Shown here piece by piece: positions 8,513 to 18,317 of a stretch of 64,000 nt of DNA. The notes below the pieces were generated by a model that was given only the letters and a program-made list of their open reading frames with translations, searched no databases and was not told where the DNA came from. Numbering within the stretch: the first letter of the stretch is position 1; each line of letters opens with the position of its first letter. The translations under genes and the position numbers were made by a program. Source of the DNA: Chitinophagales bacterium (lineage in GTDB: Bacteria > Bacteroidota > Bacteroidia > Chitinophagales > UBA2359); contig JAHDFD010000014.1 of assembly GCA_020628375.1 (NCBI GenBank), positions 1 to 64,000 on the forward strand, in the 5' to 3' direction.

Positions 8513-8520
8513 TAAATTTG
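8513..8520 (+). promoter_or_regulatory. Candidate -7 box directly upstream of uvrA
   Basis: TAAATTTG matches the Bacteroidota -7 box and ends 4 bp before the uvrA ATG, which would give a leaderless or nearly leaderless mRNA. The matching upstream TTG (8494-8496) is only 16 bp away, shorter than usual. Confidence 0.3.
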
Positions 8521-8524
8521 CAAT

Positions 8525-11395
8525 ATGAAAAATGCCGAAACGACGAATGATAATTTACCTGCCATTAGTGATTATGAAATTGAAAATATTGAAGTTTACG
8601 GTGCAAGAGAACATAATTTAAAAGATATAAGCATTGAAATTCCACGAAATAAAATGGTTGTAATTACCGGTGTTTCGGGAAGTGGTAAATCTTCGTTGGC
8701 ATTTGATACGATTTACGCCGAAGGACAACGCAGATATATGGATAGTTTTTCGGCTTATGCCCGACAATTCATGGGTGGCTTTGAACGACCTGACGTTGAG
8801 AAAATAGATGGCTTGAGTCCGGTTATTTCCATTGAACAAAAAACGACTAGCCGCAACCCACGTTCAACCGTTGGTACTGTTACTGAGATTTACGATTTTA
8901 TACGTTTGTTATATGCTCGTATTGGAGAAGCTTATTCTTATAATACTGGTAAAAGAATGGTTCGTTTTACCGAATCAGAGATCATTGAGTTATTGTTTGA
9001 AAAATACGCCGACCAAAAGATCAGCCTTCTGGCTCCGGTAGTTAAAGGAAGAAAGGGACATTATCGTGAGTTATTTACTCAAATTCAGAAACAAGGTTAT
9101 ACAAGTGTTCGGGTTGATGGAAAGATTCAGCAGATAATGCCAAAAATGCAATTGGATCGCTATAAAATCCACGATATAGAAATTGTTGTTGATCGACTGA
9201 AAGTGAATGATAAATTCAAATCGAGGCTTACTCAATCGATCGGAACCGCATTCAAAGCCGGAAAGGGATTGTTAATGGTTCATTTGCAAGAAAACGATGA
9301 AATCCATACTTTCTCTAAAAAGTTAATGTGCATAGAAACAGGGATTGCTTACGATGAGCCTTCACCTAATACTTTTTCTTTTAACTCCCCTTATGGTTAT
9401 TGTACAACTTGTAAAGGGTTAGGCTTCGAGTATGCTGTTGATATGGATTTAGTTCGCCCCGATGATAATTTGAGTATAGAAAAGGGTGGTTTAGCTCCTT
9501 TGGGTGAAGTGCGCGATAATTATACTTATAAAATAGTGGGTAAAATTGCTAAGGAATATAAATTCTCACTTAAAACGCCTATCAAAGAAATTCCTGAAAA
9601 AGCGCTGGATGTTTTATTGAATGGTTCGGGCGGTAAGAAATATCGTGTTAAGGCTTCAGAAAACACTGGAAAAAAGTATTGGGAATTTGCTTATGAAGGC
9701 ATAGTTCCTAATATCGTTCGTTTCTTTAATGATACCGATTCAGATCATGTGAGGCGCTGGGCAGAGCAATTTATGAGTAAAAAGGTTTGTGAATCGTGTT
9801 GTGGAACTCGTTTGAAAAAAGAAAGTCTCCACTTTAAATTGGATGAAAAGAATATTTCAGAAATTGCTCAGTATGATATTAATGACCTTTACGCTTGGTT
9901 TGTACAATTAGATCAAAAATTGAATGATCGACAGAATACAATTGCCAAGGATCTTTTAAAAGAAATACGTGATCGTATTCAGTTTTTAGTTGATGTTGGT
10001 TTAACTTATTTGTCGCTTGATCGTCCTGCAAAAACCTTATCGGGTGGCGAATCACAACGTATTCGTTTAGCCACTCAAATAGGTTCTCAGCTTGTGGGCA
10101 TTACTTATATTTTAGATGAGCCAAGCATAGGATTGCATCAGCGCGATAATCATCGTTTGATTCAGTCGTTAAGAAAATTAAGTGATGCTGGTAATACTGT
10201 ATTGGTGGTTGAACACGATAAAGACATTATGCTTGCTTCTGATTTTATCATCGACCTAGGTCCGGGAGCAGGTAATTTAGGTGGTGAGGTGGTTGCTGCC
10301 GAAAAGCCCGAAGATTTTAAACTGCTCGACACAGAAACAGCTTCTTTTCTATCGAATAAAAAAATGATAGAAGTACCTGAGAAACGTCGCAAAGGCAATG
10401 GTGAATTTTTAAAATTGAAAGGAGCCAGTGGCAATAATCTTAAAAAGATAAATGTTGATTTCCCATTAGGAATGCTGATTTGTGTAACGGGTGTTTCGGG
10501 AAGTGGTAAATCTACTTTAGTGAATGAAACCTTGTATCCTATTCTACGACAGCATTTTTATAAGTCGAAGCAAAAGCCTTTAGCGTATAAAAGTATAGAG
10601 GGTTTAGAGCATTTAGATAAGGTTATAGAAATTGACCAAAGTCCGATAGGCAGAACACCACGCTCAAATCCTGCTACTTATATTAAGTTATTCGATGAAA
10701 TAAGAAAGCTTTATACGCAGATCCCAGAGGCGCAAATTCGTGGTTATAAGGCCGGACGGTTTTCGTTCAATGTAAGCGGTGGGCGTTGTGAAGAATGTAA
10801 GGGTGGCGGAATGAAAGTGATTGAAATGAATTTTCTGCCGAATGTTCATGTGCAATGCGAGACTTGTATGGGTAAGCGTTATAATCGGGAAACATTGGAG
10901 GTACGTTATAAAGGCAAGTCGATCGCCGATGTGTTGGATATGACCGTTGATGAGGCTTGTGTGTTTTTTGAAGCTATTCCTAAGATTTACAGAAAGATAA
11001 AAACGCTTCAGGATGTTGGCTTGGGTTATATTACGCTTGGTCAGCAGGCGACCACACTTTCGGGAGGGGAAGCTCAGCGTGTTAAATTGTCTTCGGAATT
11101 GAGTAAGCGTGCTACAGGTAAGACTTTTTATATTTTAGATGAGCCAACGACTGGTTTGCATTTCAAGGATATTAAGATGTTGCTCGAAGTAATTCAGAAG
11201 TTGGTTGATAAAGGGAATACGGTTTTAATCATCGAACATAATTTAGATGTTGTAAAGGTCGCAGATCATATTATTGATATTGGACCTGAAGGCGGTGCCG
11301 GAGGTGGAACTATCGTAGCGAAGGGAACGCCTGAAAAGGTGGTTAAATCGAAGAAAAGCCATACCGCCAGGTTTTTGAAGGAGGAGTTATTATAG
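8525..11395 (+). CDS. uvrA: UvrABC excinuclease subunit A
   Basis: UvrA recognises DNA damage as a dimer and loads UvrB in nucleotide excision repair. The 956-residue protein has two ABC ATPase modules, each with a Walker A of sequence GVSGSGKS (about 49-56 and 662-669) and an LSGGE signature (in KTLSGGESQRIRLA and TTLSGGEAQRVKL). Zinc modules are visible as CTTCKG with CESCCG, and CEECKG with CETCMGKRYN. A 10-residue N-terminal extension (MKNAETTNDN) precedes the conserved start. Composition matches the neighbouring genes and the gene looks intact. It probably forms its own transcription unit. Confidence 0.96.
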   Translation: MKNAETTNDNLPAISDYEIENIEVYGAREHNLKDISIEIPRNKMVVITGVSGSGKSSLAFDTIYAEGQRRYMDSFSAYARQFMGGFERPDVEKIDGLSPVISIEQKTTSRNPRSTVGTVTEIYDFIRLLYARIGEAYSYNTGKRMVRFTESEIIELLFEKYADQKISLLAPVVKGRKGHYRELFTQIQKQGYTSVRVDGKIQQIMPKMQLDRYKIHDIEIVVDRLKVNDKFKSRLTQSIGTAFKAGKGLLMVHLQENDEIHTFSKKLMCIETGIAYDEPSPNTFSFNSPYGYCTTCKGLGFEYAVDMDLVRPDDNLSIEKGGLAPLGEVRDNYTYKIVGKIAKEYKFSLKTPIKEIPEKALDVLLNGSGGKKYRVKASENTGKKYWEFAYEGIVPNIVRFFNDTDSDHVRRWAEQFMSKKVCESCCGTRLKKESLHFKLDEKNISEIAQYDINDLYAWFVQLDQKLNDRQNTIAKDLLKEIRDRIQFLVDVGLTYLSLDRPAKTLSGGESQRIRLATQIGSQLVGITYILDEPSIGLHQRDNHRLIQSLRKLSDAGNTVLVVEHDKDIMLASDFIIDLGPGAGNLGGEVVAAEKPEDFKLLDTETASFLSNKKMIEVPEKRRKGNGEFLKLKGASGNNLKKINVDFPLGMLICVTGVSGSGKSTLVNETLYPILRQHFYKSKQKPLAYKSIEGLEHLDKVIEIDQSPIGRTPRSNPATYIKLFDEIRKLYTQIPEAQIRGYKAGRFSFNVSGGRCEECKGGGMKVIEMNFLPNVHVQCETCMGKRYNRETLEVRYKGKSIADVLDMTVDEACVFFEAIPKIYRKIKTLQDVGLGYITLGQQATTLSGGEAQRVKLSSELSKRATGKTFYILDEPTTGLHFKDIKMLLEVIQKLVDKGNTVLIIEHNLDVVKVADHIIDIGPEGGAGGGTIVAKGTPEKVVKSKKSHTARFLKEELL

Positions 11396-11421
11396 TTGAC
11401 CGGATAACAACCCTAATTTCC

Positions 11422-11468
11422 AGATTCTTCACTTCAACTACGCAATGCTTCGTTTCGTTCTGAATGAC
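11422..11468 (-). repeat. Interspersed 47-bp repeat ending GAAGAATCT, copy 2
   Basis: This is the inverse of the repeat at 3993-4040 and 49332-49378. On the minus strand it runs from GTCATTCAGAACGAAACGAA to GAAGTGAAGAATCT. It lies just after the uvrA stop. Similar sequences are frequent between genes in many Bacteroidota. Confidence 0.75.
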
Positions 11469-11564
11469 GAGTATTCTGTCATTTTTATCCGTTAGGATTT
11501 TTCCAAAATCTGGGTTCTCATTATAACAATAGATTGGTTTGACATATTCTTTCTTTCGATAGAC

Positions 11565-11702
11565 GTTATGTGTAATGGGGAACTAACTTGTGGATACTTT
11601 AAAGAAATTCAGTTGGTCAGGAGACCAACTGAGGTTCAGACCTTTGTTGGTCTCCTGACCAACAATAAAATTTCCATAAGCTGATTGCCCATTACAGTTA
11701 TG
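11565..11702 (+). mobile_element. MITE-like element, 126-bp family, copy 2, with target duplication
   Basis: The element at 11571-11696 is exactly 126 bp, like copy 1, and is flanked by GTTATG on both sides (11565-11570 and 11697-11702). Its ends TGTAATGGG and CCCATTACA are inverted repeats. The internal palindromes are TTGGTCAGGAGACCAA and TTGGTCTCCTGACCAA. It lies between uvrA and a serine hydrolase gene, 54 bp past the latter's stop. Confidence 0.8.
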
Positions 11703-11750
11703 ATATAATGCCTCCACTTTGATTTTAGGTTTTATTTATCTAGCCACTTT

Positions 11751-12860
11751 TTACAACTGATCGGCTATTTGTCGGAATACATCCCACCAGTTGACTAAAC
11801 TTGCTTTCATTTTTGATTCTTTGTTGTTCAGTAGAACGAAGATCAATTGCTTTTCTGGGTTTATGTAGATGTGCTGTTTATACTTTCCATTCGCCATAAA
11901 ATCGCCGTATTCTTTTAAACCAATATGCCAGCAGTAATTATAGTTATAGCTACTGCCATTTAAGGTGTCTCGTCGTATTGCTTTGTTATACCATGTTTCA
12001 CTGAAAATCTGCCGTTCGTTCCATTTACCTTTGTTCAAATATAGCCTTCCTAATTTCGCATAATCGTAGGCAGTTGCTCCTAAACAACAATAGGTTTTTT
12101 CTAACTTGTTTTCTTCATCGACAGACCATATTGCATCGGAACACATTTGTATGGGTTGCCAGATCTTTTCTTCTAAATATTGTGTTGGTGTTTTTTGGGT
12201 TGCTCTTTGTAAAATTATTCCCAATAGTTGTACACTCATATTGGAATAAGCTTGCTTGGTTCCGGGATCTGCTTCAAATTTCAATTGATCGAAGGCTTTA
12301 TATATATCTTTTCCGTAGTAAATAATAGCATCGAGGCTCAGATTATTCTTAATTCCCGATGTATGATTCAAGAGATGTTCGATGCTTAGTATTTCACTCT
12401 CTTTATGTTTTGCTAATTCTGGTAAATAGTTCTTTGCTAATGTTTGAACATTGGGTATTTTTCCTTCATCTATGGCAATTCCTATGAGTGTGGACATAAA
12501 TGATTTTGCAATTGAATAAGATGAATGTAAATCGTCTGTTTCGTTTTGCCAATTGGTATATTCAAACAAGATCGAATCACTTTTAATCAATAGAAAACTT
12601 CTTACACTGTGTGATTTCATCAATGTTTCCAGATCAACAAAAACGGGCAGATCTGATGTCCAGTCATTTACTTTTATATGCTTTGCTAATGTTTTATTTC
12701 CTTCATAAAATTCAAAACACTCCTCACCTGCCCTTACCGTTTTGTACGGAAATCGTTCCATATCTTTCCTGTCGGGTTCTAATAAATATAAGCTTCTAAC
12801 CGGCATGCAAGCATTTATACTTATTGCTAGCATTATTAATAAGAAGTATGTTCCTTTCAT
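11751..12860 (-). CDS. Serine hydrolase lipoprotein, beta-lactamase class C fold
   Basis: This 369-residue protein belongs to the beta-lactamase/penicillin-binding-protein-like serine hydrolases. It has a lipoprotein signal with Cys18 (LAISINAC), so it is probably lipid-anchored in the envelope. The catalytic motif SxxK is S116-I-A-K119 and the second motif YxN is Y205-S-N207. The substrate cannot be told from sequence; relatives include esterases, peptidases and beta-lactamases. I do not call it an antibiotic-resistance gene. It stands alone between repeat-containing gaps. Confidence 0.85.
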   Translation of the reverse strand: MKGTYFLLIMLAISINACMPVRSLYLLEPDRKDMERFPYKTVRAGEECFEFYEGNKTLAKHIKVNDWTSDLPVFVDLETLMKSHSVRSFLLIKSDSILFEYTNWQNETDDLHSSYSIAKSFMSTLIGIAIDEGKIPNVQTLAKNYLPELAKHKESEILSIEHLLNHTSGIKNNLSLDAIIYYGKDIYKAFDQLKFEADPGTKQAYSNMSVQLLGIILQRATQKTPTQYLEEKIWQPIQMCSDAIWSVDEENKLEKTYCCLGATAYDYAKLGRLYLNKGKWNERQIFSETWYNKAIRRDTLNGSSYNYNYCWHIGLKEYGDFMANGKYKQHIYINPEKQLIFVLLNNKESKMKASLVNWWDVFRQIADQL

Positions 12861-12987
12861 GTTTTAAAGGTATGCTTTTTGGGGAAAGGGATGTTGAAAT
12901 GTGGAGGAGATCCTGACATATGGAGGAGATCCTGAAATGAATTCAGGATAAATTCAGGATGATTGGAGGATGACTGAAGGATAAAAA

Positions 12988-13020
12988 AACCCTGACAACT
13001 TTTGAAAAGCTGTCAGGGGA
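12988..13020 (-). terminator. Rho-independent terminator after the BNR-repeat gene
   Basis: On the minus strand, CCCTGACAGCTTTT pairs with AAAAGTTGTCAGGG and is followed by seven T residues. It lies 27 bp past the stop of the 1033-residue secreted protein gene. Confidence 0.85.
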
Positions 13021-13046
13021 ATTATAATATTATCAGGTTCTAAGAA

Positions 13047-16000
13047 TTACGAATCTGATTTCAGAAATTCTTCTTTAGTTTTTAGTTTGATCGGATCTAT
13101 TCCTAAACCCTGAAGAACTGTTTGTATTTTATCGAAGCTTTTGCCGATAACAGTAAAGTCTTCCATTGCTTTCATTAACTTACCCGATAATAATTTCAGG
13201 TTTGCCATTTGTGCATTGGTTGGCTTGCCCTGATAACCTGCAACTTCTCCATACAATGAAGCTATTTTTTCTCTTAATTCCGGTTCTGCTGCCCCTACAT
13301 AGTTATCGCCGGTTGTTACGATATAGGCTGCTTTCGTTTCTTCAACTTTGTTATTAAATGAATCTATCTGACTTAATATATCAGCGGCAATATCTTTTCC
13401 CTCTATGGCGCTTTTCAGTCCATCGGTCATTGTATTTACTTTGTCAATTTCGTATGCCAGATCCTCATTCATATTATACAGTTTCATTGCTGTTTTATGT
13501 TGAGCAGCTCTTTCAGCATCACTATGAATTGAGTTTGGATCAGCAATAAGGTTTATTTCAGACTCAAACTTTTCCTTTCCTTTAGTCAATACCACTTTAT
13601 ATTTTCCCGGAGGAACAGTTGGTGTTGTAAATCCACCGAAAGTAAAGGTTTTTGCTTTGGCAATTTTAGGCATTACATAACGGTAATTCCATTGTACCAT
13701 ATTTATTCCCTTTGCTTTCCCCGGATCGAGGTCTGCTACTTCATTTCCTTCCGGATCGAATATTTTAAGGGTCATTTTACCAAAGGTATGACGGCTTTTC
13801 AGGTAGTAAACTATTTTGGCTGAAGTAGAAGGGTTTTGCCCTACAAAATCGCCGTTCTGTGAATTACCACCAAAGCTTGGAGATTCTTTGATTATCTGTT
13901 CTCCCTGATCGAAGAAATGTACTTTTTGCTCAGCAACTTCTGGTGTTAAGGCTCTCAAAGGTGTTATATCATCGATGATGATGATACCTCTACCGTGTGT
14001 TCCTAAAACCAAAGCATCATCACGTTTGTGTAAAGTAACATGGTGCACTGCAACTGAAGGCATATTATTGGTAAACTTCGACCAGTTTTTTCCGCCATCG
14101 ACTGTTATATACAAACCAAATTCAGTTCCTAAATAAAGTAAGTCAGGGTTTTTAAAATCTTCCTGAATTGAACGGGCAAAACCATATATATCATCTGAAA
14201 CAATCGATTTCCATGTTTTACCTGCATCCGATGTTTTGTAAACGTAAGTGTTTTTATCGTTCAGCATGTGTCCGTCGAAAACGGCATAGGCTGTTTTCTT
14301 ATCGAAGCTCGAAGGTTCAATATGATAAACGTAAAGCCCTTCCGGTACACCTTCAATGTTCTGATTTACTTTCGTCCAGTTCTTACCACCATCGTTGGTT
14401 AATTGAATATTTCCATCATCGGTTCCAACCCAAATGGTATTGGCATCTAGTGGCGATTCAGCAATTGTAAAGATCGTACAGTGGTTTTCTGCTCCTGAAT
14501 TATCCATACTCAATCCCCCACTCTCTTCTTGCTTTTGTTTTTCCGGGTTATTGGTTGTCAGATCGGGCGAAATTTTAGTCCATGTTTCTCCCATATCTTC
14601 TGACTTGTGTACATATTGGCTTCCGATATATAAACGATCGCCTTTGTGCTCACTTGTTGTAATTGGTGCATTCCAGTTGAAACGCAATTTAGGATCTCCT
14701 TCTTCAGCATAAGGCTTTATTGTTTTCGACTGTCGTTTGTCAATATCTACTCTCCAAACGCCTTCTGCTCCCTGCATTTCTGAATAGCAAATATTCGATT
14801 TTTCTGGATGCGGATATACTCTGAAGCCATCACCATAACCTACAGATTGCCAATCGCTTTCTTCTATACCACCTGCTTTTGCAGATACGCCTACCCATGA
14901 GCCATTATCCTGTAAGCCACAGAATACACGGAATGGTTCAGCGTTGTCGGTTGTTACGTGATATAATTGTGAAAGCGGTAAGCCTTTTACCATATCGAAA
15001 GAAGTTCCTGCATCCCATGATCGGTAAACACCCCCATCACAGCCTAAATACATTCTGTCTTTATTATTTTTATCGAATAAGAAATCGTGAACATCGGCAT
15101 GTACTCCACTTCCTATGCTTTTAAATGTTTTCCCGCCATCTTTACTGATCGAACCTCTCAAACCTGCTTTGCATAACATTTCGGGATTATGTGGATTTAC
15201 CACTATTCTTGAAAAATAGAAAGGACGAACTGTTAACTCAAAATCTTTATTCAGGTGTTCCCAAGATTTACCTGCGTCGTTAGAGCGGTATAAACCATTT
15301 TTACTTTTTTCTTCTGTTTCTATTACTGAATATAAGATTTCGGGGTTTGATGGTGCAAGTGCTACTGCTATTCTTCCTAGTTTACCATCTGGATAACCTT
15401 TATGGATTTTTTTCCATTTTTTTCCTCCATCTGTACTTTTATATAATGCTGAATTTTCCCCACCGGAATTAAAAGACCAAGGTGTTCTTCTGAATTCCCA
15501 GAATGCTGCATATAGTATGTTCGGATCGTTGGGATCCATTACTAAATCGTTGCAACCTGTGGTTTCATTGATATAGTATATTTTTTCCCAGTTTTCCCCT
15601 CCATCTGTGGTTTTATAAATTCCTCTTTCTTCACTATCGCCCCAAAGTGAACCTAAAACACCTACATAAATTTCATCGGTATTATTCGGGTTGATCTGTA
15701 TGCTGCTTATTCTTTCTGATTGGTCGAAACCCGGTACTTTTTTCCAGTTCTTTCCTCCATCTTCTGAGCGATACATTCCATCGCCAATTGAGGTACTGTT
15801 ACGTGTCCATATTTCTCCTGTTCCTACCCAAACAATTTCGGGATTTTTCGGATCTACAGCAATTGCTCCAATCGATTGGCAATAATCATCGAATACTGAA
15901 AAGAAGTTGATTCCACCGTTGGTGGATTTCCAAACACCTCCACCGGCTGCTCCTACATAAATAGTGTTGGGATCGGTTGGGTGCCCTGCTAAATCGGTAA

Positions 16001-16148
16001 CTCGACCGCTCATAAGTGCCGGTCCGATATGTCTGGCTCTGATAGAACCGAATAAGGCATCACCTTTTAAATCTATTGTTTTTTCCTGCGCTTCCATATC
16101 GATAAAAGCAAAGGCTAGAAACAAGAAGAGTAAATTAAGTTTTTTCAT
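13047..16148 (-). CDS. Secreted BNR/sortilin-like beta-propeller protein
   Basis: A 1033-residue exported protein with a signal peptide (MKKLNLLFLFLAFAFIDMEAQ). The first roughly 700 residues carry many BNR-type blades of the form S-x-D-x-G-x-x-W, for example YRSEDGGKNW, YKTTDGGENW, YKSTDGGKKW and YRSNDAGKSW, which indicate a VPS10/sortilin-like beta-propeller. A C-terminal region with FdnIII-like and helical segments follows. Such proteins are common in Bacteroidota and are often annotated as glycosyl hydrolases, but I see no glycosidase active site, so no enzymatic activity is claimed. No type IX sorting domain is obvious at the C-terminus. It is transcribed alone. Confidence 0.85.
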   Translation of the reverse strand: MKKLNLLFLFLAFAFIDMEAQEKTIDLKGDALFGSIRARHIGPALMSGRVTDLAGHPTDPNTIYVGAAGGGVWKSTNGGINFFSVFDDYCQSIGAIAVDPKNPEIVWVGTGEIWTRNSTSIGDGMYRSEDGGKNWKKVPGFDQSERISSIQINPNNTDEIYVGVLGSLWGDSEERGIYKTTDGGENWEKIYYINETTGCNDLVMDPNDPNILYAAFWEFRRTPWSFNSGGENSALYKSTDGGKKWKKIHKGYPDGKLGRIAVALAPSNPEILYSVIETEEKSKNGLYRSNDAGKSWEHLNKDFELTVRPFYFSRIVVNPHNPEMLCKAGLRGSISKDGGKTFKSIGSGVHADVHDFLFDKNNKDRMYLGCDGGVYRSWDAGTSFDMVKGLPLSQLYHVTTDNAEPFRVFCGLQDNGSWVGVSAKAGGIEESDWQSVGYGDGFRVYPHPEKSNICYSEMQGAEGVWRVDIDKRQSKTIKPYAEEGDPKLRFNWNAPITTSEHKGDRLYIGSQYVHKSEDMGETWTKISPDLTTNNPEKQKQEESGGLSMDNSGAENHCTIFTIAESPLDANTIWVGTDDGNIQLTNDGGKNWTKVNQNIEGVPEGLYVYHIEPSSFDKKTAYAVFDGHMLNDKNTYVYKTSDAGKTWKSIVSDDIYGFARSIQEDFKNPDLLYLGTEFGLYITVDGGKNWSKFTNNMPSVAVHHVTLHKRDDALVLGTHGRGIIIIDDITPLRALTPEVAEQKVHFFDQGEQIIKESPSFGGNSQNGDFVGQNPSTSAKIVYYLKSRHTFGKMTLKIFDPEGNEVADLDPGKAKGINMVQWNYRYVMPKIAKAKTFTFGGFTTPTVPPGKYKVVLTKGKEKFESEINLIADPNSIHSDAERAAQHKTAMKLYNMNEDLAYEIDKVNTMTDGLKSAIEGKDIAADILSQIDSFNNKVEETKAAYIVTTGDNYVGAAEPELREKIASLYGEVAGYQGKPTNAQMANLKLLSGKLMKAMEDFTVIGKSFDKIQTVLQGLGIDPIKLKTKEEFLKSDS

Positions 16149-16469
16149 AAATCTTTGGATTAGGTAAATGTTAAATTTGATGTCTTTATTATTAGCTCAT
16201 ATCTGATAGGGTTAAGGCTACAAATCCGTATGTCGAGTTCGGTGCATAAAAATACCTATTTCTAAGGAAATTTAGATTTTTATTTACTCACCCTGACATA
16301 CTCTTTTTCCATCTTATCACTCCAAATTGGGGATGAGCCTTATTATTTTATTAAAAACGGGAACTAAATGGCGATGATGCTCACTTAATTCCCGTTATAT
16401 TTTATTCTTCAGACAAAGAATTAATTGTTACAATTCAAAAACAGGTTTAATTCCTGTTTTCCAGAATGC
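16149..16469. other. Non-coding gap with a terminator
   Basis: No gene is seen. A stem-loop at about 16355-16396 (AACGGGAACTA pairing with TAATTCCCGTT), followed by T residues on the minus strand, looks like a terminator for the LolA-like gene that ends at 16470. A smaller hairpin (AAAAACAGG/CCTGTTTT) lies at 16437-16461. Confidence 0.55.
16355..16396 (-). terminator. Probable terminator after the LolA-like gene
   Basis: The stem AACGGGAATTA / TAGTTCCCGTT on the minus strand has a long loop and is followed by TTTTTAAT. Confidence 0.55.
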
Positions 16470-17345
16470 TTACTTTTTCTTCTTTTTCTTTTTAGATTTT
16501 TTCATTTTTCCTTTCTTCTCTGCTTTTTCTTCTTTCTCCTTATCATCAGAAGCTTTTACAGCTTCCTGTAATTTATCCATTGCAGATTTTTTATCACCCG
16601 GGAAAGTAAATAAGTCATCATTGACTTCAGCTGAATTGATCTCAATAGTTTCAATTACTGAAGAGAACATTGTTTGTCCTTTCGCTTTTTGTGTCATACT
16701 ATGCGCAAAATAAATTCCATCTACTTCTTGATAATCGCTCATATATAACTCTGACTCAACTCCTTTCATTTGACCACTTTTTCCATAGCTACGAACCATT
16801 ATTGGTACATTAGTTTCTTTATCGAAGAAGTAGTAAGAGAAGTTTTCTTCTTCTTCACCGTCAACCATAACTGGTTTTTTGGTTAATTTGATCTTATGGC
16901 AAGCTGTACCATCAATTGTTTCTTCACCTTCCAGACTTACTTTATAGCCTTTGTTAGCGTAATTGTAAAAAGAATCCGGGAAATCCATTTCTCCTTTCAT
17001 CATATCGCTTTGTTCCTGATCCCACTTTTCAGATTCCATAGTCATGAAGTTTACTCCCCAACCAGTTTCCCCATCAAAAGACATTTGTGTCATTGTCTTG
17101 CCCTGGAAAGTCATATCCATACGCTGCTTATTAGGTGCAGCCTGATACATAACCACCGGTAAGTCCATACCTTGTGCCTTTGCTTTCATGGTCATTTTGA
17201 CATTCTTGACAGCTCCCATTTTTTCTGCTCCACCGATAGTTTCAATGTATGACTCTACAATTTCTTCAGCAGTTTGAGCTTGTGTGGTGGTTTGAAATGC
17301 GAATACCAGTAGTAGTGCTGGTAAAAAGGATAACAATTTTTTCAT
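16470..17345 (-). CDS. LolA-like outer-membrane lipoprotein-sorting family protein with basic tail
   Basis: A 291-residue exported protein with a signal peptide ending near TTTQAQ (residue 24). The body resembles the LolA/LolB-like fold used by Bacteroidota proteins annotated as outer-membrane lipoprotein-sorting proteins: VESYIETIGGAEKMGAVKNV near the start, then alternating beta segments such as MSFDGETGWGVNF and YYFFDKETNVPIMV. Family members bind lipids or lipoprotein acyl chains, but no substrate can be assigned. The last 40 residues are strongly charged and end in a lysine run (KKSKKKKKKK), which is unusual for the family and has no obvious role. Confidence 0.75.
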   Translation of the reverse strand: MKKLLSFLPALLLVFAFQTTTQAQTAEEIVESYIETIGGAEKMGAVKNVKMTMKAKAQGMDLPVVMYQAAPNKQRMDMTFQGKTMTQMSFDGETGWGVNFMTMESEKWDQEQSDMMKGEMDFPDSFYNYANKGYKVSLEGEETIDGTACHKIKLTKKPVMVDGEEEENFSYYFFDKETNVPIMVRSYGKSGQMKGVESELYMSDYQEVDGIYFAHSMTQKAKGQTMFSSVIETIEINSAEVNDDLFTFPGDKKSAMDKLQEAVKASDDKEKEEKAEKKGKMKKSKKKKKKK

Positions 17346-17647
17346 TTAAAATTTGATTTAGATTAATAATGTTTTATAGATTGAAAGTTATTTACTTGTT
17401 TTATGTTGTTTGAATGAATTTAGGCTAGAAAAAGTTCAATTTTCAGTATTTTAAGTGTTCAAAGCTAGAAAAAAGGTATTGATATTTAAAGGTTTTTGCA
17501 AATTTTAAGTTTTAGCTTTTATGACCAAATGACTTGTGGTAATCTCTTTTTAGCCCTGACAGGGTTCAAAACTCTGTCAGGGCTATAATTTAAAAATTTT
17601 GATGTTTATGACAGGTCATTACATTTAGCTTCTATGACTTTTTAATC
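17346..17647. other. Non-coding gap with a strong hairpin
   Basis: No gene is seen. At 17550-17586, TAGCCCTGACAG pairs with CTGTCAGGGCTA in a long stem. There is no clear T run on either side, so its identity as a terminator for the DUF1761 gene (ending at 17648) is uncertain. Confidence 0.5.
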
Positions 17648-18067
17648 CTAACTAATTGCATCTACGATTCCGCCCATTAGCATTAGCGATATTAACCAAT
17701 AGAAGAAATGTATTGCTATGTATTTGAATCCTCTACGCTCAAAAAGTGCGTTAATTATTAAAGGTGGAGTAGCCATGAATATGGTCATTAACATTCCGTG
17801 GAACATTCCGTGTCCGAAAGTATTGGTTGGTTCACGATGAAAAACATTGAGTAATACCCACATAAAAAATGCTAATAAAAAGGATAGCACCAATGTTACT
17901 CCGAAGATTACTGCCATGTTTGCACCTTCTAAGTCTTTTTGCTCAAAACCATTTGCTTTCATCCAGGCGCCGCCCACTACTTTGGGGTGATACCATACAA
18001 ATCCGACGAGCATTGGAGCGATTGCACCAATTGCAATAGCTAACCAGTTAATGTTTAGTTCTTCCAT
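17648..18067 (-). CDS. DUF1761 family membrane protein
   Basis: A 139-residue membrane protein with four predicted helices (around 8-25, 52-75, 91-110 and 118-137). The N-terminal block NWLAIAIGAIAPMLVGFVWY followed by the WMKANG motif is typical of DUF1761. The family has no established biochemical role. The gene is alone, between gaps rich in hairpins. Confidence 0.82.
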   Translation of the reverse strand: MEELNINWLAIAIGAIAPMLVGFVWYHPKVVGGAWMKANGFEQKDLEGANMAVIFGVTLVLSFLLAFFMWVLLNVFHREPTNTFGHGMFHGMLMTIFMATPPLIINALFERRGFKYIAIHFFYWLISLMLMGGIVDAIS

Positions 18068-18194
18068 TGATCTTATATTTTTTATGGAAGATAAATACTT
18101 TCATATTTAATTTTTACTATTTTGAATTGAAGTTATTAACAGTTGCTTGTAGATGTTATACAAAATGGCTTTAAAAGAATGCTTTATAAAAAAA

Positions 18195-18221
18195 TAGCGA
18201 CGAGATATTACCTCGTCGCTA
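18195..18221 (-). terminator. Rho-independent terminator downstream of htpG
   Basis: AGCGACGAG (18196-18204) pairs with CTCGTCGCT (18212-18220). On the minus strand the stem is followed by a run of T. It is about 290 bp past the htpG stop, with the duplicated htpG tail in between. Confidence 0.75.
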
Positions 18222-18317
18222 ATTTACAAATTGTATTTGATGAAGAGTGGATTGATGTTATATATAACATCTCCACAATCAGTCTTTCTTCACTTTTCTT
18301 GAATTTTGCTGTTTTGA

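Noticed and set aside
11751-12860. Antibiotic-resistance beta-lactamase
   Set aside because: SxxK and YxN motifs show the fold, but many esterases and peptidases share them. Neighbouring genes do not suggest resistance.
13047-16148. Glycosyl hydrolase activity for the BNR-repeat protein
   Set aside because: Beta-propeller blades are clear, but I see no catalytic residues of a glycosidase. Common database names for this family overstate the evidence.
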